Shown: positions 13,806-17,094 of the stretch, piece after piece | Layout of the letters: every line of letters starts with the position of its first letter | How positions within the stretch are numbered: position 1 is the first letter of the stretch | Source: Nitrospirae bacterium GWC2_56_14 | GTDB taxonomy: Bacteria > Nitrospirota > UBA9217 | Length of the DNA stretch: 17,094 bases | Reading direction: 5' to 3' | Assembly: GCA_001803705.1 (NCBI GenBank) | Contig: MHDY01000132.1 | Location: 1-17,094, forward strand | Made by a program: the position numbers and the translations under genes | Notes under the pieces: generated by a model | Seen by the model: only the letters and a program-made list of their open reading frames with translations | Told to the model about the DNA's origin: nothing | Database searches by the model: none

Positions 13806-14666
13806 TCAGGCCCTGGTCCGCGCCGGTTTCTGATAGACCATGTCGTTCTTGAGCGTACGCAGCACGAAGGCGTTGGAGATGTTGATGAGCGACTCGGAGT
13901 GGCCCAGGAGGAGGTAGCCGTTGTCGCGGAGCTTGTCGTGGAAACTTTCGACCACCTTTTTCTTGGCATCGCGGTCGAAATAGATGATCACGTTCCGGCA
14001 GAAAATAACGTCCATGTTGCTGATGAGGCTGGTCTTGAACGGATCGAGGAGGTTTACGTAGCTGAAGGACACCAGTTCGCGCACCGCATCGATGATCCGG
14101 TAGTCGCCTTTGCCTTCTTCAACAAAATATTTTTTCATCATCTCGGGCGTCGAGACCCGGTGGGAGGTCTTTTTGTAAACACCCTTGCGCGCCGTGTGCA
14201 GCACGCGCTGATTGATATCGCTCCCGAGGATCTCCACCTGCCAGTCGCGCCACCAGGTGCCGGACTCCAGGAGCAGCATGGCAATGGTGTAGGGCTCCTC
14301 GCCGGTGGAGCATCCGGCGCTCCAGATCCGGAGCGATTTGCGGTCGGCCAGGGTGGTGCGCAACTCGGGCAGGATCTCTTCGGAAAACGCCCGAAGCTGC
14401 GGGCTCTCCCGAAAGAAGTAGGTTTCATTCGTCGTCAGATTGTCGACAAGGACCGCCAGTTCCTCGTCCCGCTTCCGGTCATAGCGGAGAAAGTGATAGT
14501 ATTCCTCGAAGGTCCTGACCTGGCGCTCCTCCAGGCGGCGCGCCAGCCGGCGCTCAACAAGGAACTTGGAACCATCGTCGAAGTAGATGCCGCAGTAGCT
14601 GTGGACCAGATCGCGCAGGAGCCTGAAGACGTCATCGGGAAGCGCTATGTGCTGTTCTTCGAACAT
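13806..14666 (-). CDS. cheR: Chemotaxis protein methyltransferase CheR
   Basis: A 286-residue SAM-dependent enzyme that methylates glutamates on chemoreceptors. The N-terminal helical domain (about 1-80, with R40/R43-type basic residues in ERRLARRLEER) precedes TTNETYFFRE (78-87), the SAM-binding motif WSAGCSTGEEPYTIAM (115-130), LGSDIN (148-152), and DVIFCRNVIIYFD (219-231) with GYLLLGHSE near the end. All expected motifs are intact. There is no C-terminal pentapeptide-binding extension beyond the standard fold. The ATG follows the HEAT gene stop codon directly (TAGATG) and GGGGAG lies just upstream, so the two are translationally coupled. Confidence 0.96.
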   Translation of the reverse strand: MFEEQHIALPDDVFRLLRDLVHSYCGIYFDDGSKFLVERRLARRLEERQVRTFEEYYHFLRYDRKRDEELAVLVDNLTTNETYFFRESPQLRAFSEEILPELRTTLADRKSLRIWSAGCSTGEEPYTIAMLLLESGTWWRDWQVEILGSDINQRVLHTARKGVYKKTSHRVSTPEMMKKYFVEEGKGDYRIIDAVRELVSFSYVNLLDPFKTSLISNMDVIFCRNVIIYFDRDAKKKVVESFHDKLRDNGYLLLGHSESLINISNAFVLRTLKNDMVYQKPARTRA

Positions 14667-16658
14667 CTATCTCCCCAGTGCGTCCATCGCCGCCTGACGC
14701 ACGGTCTTGTCCGCGTCGCCGGCCGCAATCGTTGCCAGGAGCGCATCCAACGCGGCATCCCGGTGCTGCCGGACGATCTCGATCGCCGCCTTCCGTACGC
14801 TCCAATGCGTGTCCGACAACCGGGACACCACTGCCTTCCGGACAGTGTCCCAGGAATACCCCGCCAGGGCCGTCAGCACGACCTTGCGAACCTCGGCGTC
14901 GTCGTGGTCGGCAAGCCGCAGCAGGGGGGCCTGCGCCTGCCTCACCCGAAGCTTCCCCATGATCTCGACGAGCGCCAGGAGAAAGATATCGCTTGCCTTA
15001 TCAAGATAGGATGCCAGGAGCTGCCCGGCCTGCGCGCCCCCGATCCTGCCGAGCCCGCGGGCTGCGGCGGCCTTCACCCAGAGGTCCTGGTCCTCAAGGA
15101 GCGAGATGAACACTTCGGTAACACCGGGCGCAGACAGCCTGCCCAGCGCCTCGGCAGCAAGCATACGGACCTCGGGATCATCATCGGTCACCGCCAGTTT
15201 GAGCGGACGCAACGACCGTTCTTCCGGCAGATTTCCCAATGCATGGACGACGGCCTTGCGCACCTCGGCCTCTTCGTCCTTGAGCGCGAATACCAGGGCG
15301 TCGGCCGCGCTGGCGGTGGCGAACTTTCCGAGCAGCAGCGCGATATTCCGACGCAGGGGTACATCCTGCAGCGTATACTCTTTCACCAGCCGGTCGAGGA
15401 CGGATTCATCGCCGATGGCCGCCAGCGCCTGGATCGCCGATTCCTGCACGCTTTTGTATTCGTCGGTCAAAAGAGCGAGCAGCGGCGTTACGGCCTTCCT
15501 GCTCCGCAGGCGGCCCAGGGCCTCAGCGGCCATGCTCCGCACGTGTCCGTTCTCATCGCCCAGCAGATCGATCAGCGGGCCTTCCGCCTCGGTCCTGCCG
15601 AACTCTCCCAGGACCCGGGCCACCGTCCGCCGGACAAGGGCATTCTCGTCGGAAAGGTAGGGCATCAGCTGCGTTCCGGTTCCGGAAGGCATGGCAATGA
15701 GCGCCTGCGCCATCGGTTCCTCAAGGTCTTCTTCGGTAAGCAGGGCAAGCAGCTTCGGTATGGAGTGCTCCCTGCCGGCCCAGCCGAGCACGGCGAGGCA
15801 CGCCTTCTGCAGTTCTCCCGCCGTGGCGCCGAGCATCTGTTCGGCAAGGGCCACGGCTTCGTCGCTCATGCCCTCGCGCACGGTGCGCGCGATCGTCTGC
15901 CGCGTCGCCTGATTGCTCTTCCGGTAAATGGCCAGGAGCGCGGACATGGACACCTCGCGCACGATGCGAAGGGGGTCGGAAAGGCCTGCGACCAGCGGGA
16001 CCAGCGTATGTTCGTTACCGATCTTGCCGAGCGCTTCCAGCACCGGTTCCCGGAGCGTGATGCGGCCCAGGGCGGCCATGAGCGGGCCCAGGGCACGCTC
16101 GTCCCCGATCTCGCCGAGCGCCTCGGCTGCGGCATAATCAAGCCAGCCCAGATCGGTGCGCTGCAGACACGCAAGCAGCGCGTCCACGGCCCGGGGATCC
16201 CGGAGCTTGCCGAGCGCCTCTGCGGACGCCACCCGGATATTTTCGTCGGGATCCTGCAGGGCCAGGATCAGGCCGGGCACGGCACGGTGGTCCCGGATGT
16301 CGCCGAGGATGTCGATAATGAATTTTCTCACATCGGCATCCGAGTCGCCCAGCATCGGCAGAAGGGCATTGACCGCCCCGGCACCGAAATGCACCAGCGC
16401 TTCGATGGCCGCATTGCGCGCGCCGGCATTATCATGGAGCGACAGTGTCTTTATCAGCTGGGCAACGACGCCGTCACCGCCGATGTGCACCAGCGCCTCC
16501 ACCGCAGTCTTGCGCACCCGCCAATCCGCGTCGCCTAGGGCGCGAAAGAGCAGCGGCACGGCCCCGGCACCTGAACGGCCGAGATCGATGACCGCTTCCC
16601 GGCGTTCTTCGGCGTCGGCGCTCTGCAGTTTTTTTCCGAGGAACTCCTGATCAGGCAT
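14667..16658 (-). CDS. Large HEAT-repeat protein within the chemosensory operon
   Basis: A 663-residue all-helical solenoid made almost entirely of about 20 HEAT/PBS-lyase-type repeats of about 31 residues (typical unit D.D..VR..A.EALG.(I/L)(G/R)D..A...L...L). It has no signal peptide, membrane segment or catalytic motif. Repeats at about 165-215 and 250-335 are irregular, marking breaks in the solenoid. Residues 81-245 are co-linear with the HEAT protein at 6920-7819. The ATG overlaps the last 8 bases of cheW and uses a GGAGG inside cheW; its stop codon abuts cheR. This tight packing between cheW and cheR makes a scaffold or adaptor role in the chemosensory complex likely, but that is inference. 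Alternative: a partner of CheB, CheR or the GAF protein. Confidence 0.9.
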   Translation of the reverse strand: MPDQEFLGKKLQSADAEERREAVIDLGRSGAGAVPLLFRALGDADWRVRKTAVEALVHIGGDGVVAQLIKTLSLHDNAGARNAAIEALVHFGAGAVNALLPMLGDSDADVRKFIIDILGDIRDHRAVPGLILALQDPDENIRVASAEALGKLRDPRAVDALLACLQRTDLGWLDYAAAEALGEIGDERALGPLMAALGRITLREPVLEALGKIGNEHTLVPLVAGLSDPLRIVREVSMSALLAIYRKSNQATRQTIARTVREGMSDEAVALAEQMLGATAGELQKACLAVLGWAGREHSIPKLLALLTEEDLEEPMAQALIAMPSGTGTQLMPYLSDENALVRRTVARVLGEFGRTEAEGPLIDLLGDENGHVRSMAAEALGRLRSRKAVTPLLALLTDEYKSVQESAIQALAAIGDESVLDRLVKEYTLQDVPLRRNIALLLGKFATASAADALVFALKDEEAEVRKAVVHALGNLPEERSLRPLKLAVTDDDPEVRMLAAEALGRLSAPGVTEVFISLLEDQDLWVKAAAARGLGRIGGAQAGQLLASYLDKASDIFLLALVEIMGKLRVRQAQAPLLRLADHDDAEVRKVVLTALAGYSWDTVRKAVVSRLSDTHWSVRKAAIEIVRQHRDAALDALLATIAAGDADKTVRQAAMDALGR

Positions 16659-17094
16659 TGCCCGCCTCCGCCAATGCTTCCCGCTCCTGCCGGCTCAGGA
16701 TCTTCGTGATATCGACCAGAATGACCAGCCGGCCGCCGGCCTTGCCCACGCCCCCGATAAAATCCGCTTGCAGGCCGCGGGCCGCGGCGGGCGCCGGGTC
16801 GATCTGCTGCCGCGGGATGTGCAGTACTTCGCGCACCCCGTCGACCACCAGGCCAAGCAGGTCGCCGCCCGTGCCGCGCACCGCGCCCCGGGTGATCAGC
16901 ATGCGCACCTTCTTGGCCGGGCCCGAAGCGGCCTCCAGGCCGAACCGCTTTCGCAGGTCCACGACCGGAATGATCGCGCCGCGCAGGTTGACGACCCCCT
17001 CGATGAATTCCGGCATCCGGGGAAGCACCGTGATGCGCAGGGGACGGACCACTTCGGCGATGGACCGGATGTCGAGGCCGTACTCCTCGGCCCC
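16651..17094 (-). CDS. cheW: CheW-type chemotaxis coupling protein (5' end beyond right edge)
   Basis: CheW couples chemoreceptors to the kinase CheA. The visible 147 residues start in the middle of the domain (EEYGLDIRSIAEVVRP) and run to the stop: ITVLPRMPEFIEGVVNLRGAIIPVVDLRKRFGL is the classic CheW core, followed by LLGLVVDGVREVLHIP and ILVDITKIL. The reading frame is open to the window edge, so the gene begins outside; a GTG at 17052 lies inside the fold and is not the start. It could be a plain CheW or the C-terminal domain of a longer protein. The stop overlaps the HEAT gene start by 8 bases. Confidence 0.93.
   Translation of the reverse strand, partial: GAEEYGLDIRSIAEVVRPLRITVLPRMPEFIEGVVNLRGAIIPVVDLRKRFGLEAASGPAKKVRMLITRGAVRGTGGDLLGLVVDGVREVLHIPRQQIDPAPAAARGLQADFIGGVGKAGGRLVILVDITKILSRQEREALAEAGNA

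Noticed and set aside
13778..13969. A 64-codon N-terminal extension of cheB
   Set aside because: It overlaps the cheR 3' end in another frame, is low-complexity, and precedes the canonical receiver N-terminus.
13359..16538. A 1059-codon plus-strand open frame
   Set aside because: It is antisense to cheB, cheR and the HEAT gene, which all show intact family motifs. The frame has no recognisable domain; its length comes from high GC and regular repeat codons on the other strand.

Overview
The window is GC-rich (about 60% in the genes) and looks like a chromosomal segment of an anaerobic, motile, Gram-negative bacterium that runs a Wood-Ljungdahl (reductive acetyl-CoA) pathway. The evidence is a MetV/MetF pair, a CooC-type nickel ATPase, folate genes, an exported solute-binding protein and a CheW/CheR/CheB set. 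Nitrospirota (Thermodesulfovibrionia) or a Desulfobacterota lineage would fit; this is inferred from gene content and style and has not been tested by phylogeny. All genes are on the minus strand except rlmN.

Left part (1-6605), one-carbon block, transcribed right to left: cooC, 5-formyltetrahydrofolate cyclo-ligase, folE, a 698-residue iron-sulfur flavoprotein ending in an MvhD-like domain, two small AT-rich hypothetical genes, metV, and metF (cut by the left edge). A TTGACA promoter lies just upstream of cooC. The block links folate supply (folE), folate salvage (cyclo-ligase), CODH/ACS maturation (cooC) and methylene-H4folate reduction (metVF). The flavoprotein is a plausible electron-input subunit. 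The spacers hold several palindromic or repeated elements, and the two small genes have a clearly lower GC content than their neighbours.

Middle part (6606-11310): a spacer, then a minus-strand operon of two receiver-only response regulators, a PhnD-like periplasmic binding protein and a 299-residue HEAT-repeat protein. The divergent gene rlmN (23S rRNA/tRNA methyltransferase) follows, with its own terminator, a REP-like repeat and a strong bidirectional terminator.

Right part (11311-17094): a tightly packed chemosensory operon read right to left: cheW (5' end outside the window), a 663-residue HEAT-repeat protein, cheR, cheB, then a coiled-coil/GAF protein and a stand-alone CheY. A near-consensus sigma-70 promoter lies between cheB and the GAF gene, so the last two genes can be expressed separately. 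The two HEAT proteins share a co-linear paralogous segment, which ties the PhnD/receiver operon to the chemosensory one. No CheA, chemoreceptor or histidine kinase is visible; they may lie beyond the right edge.
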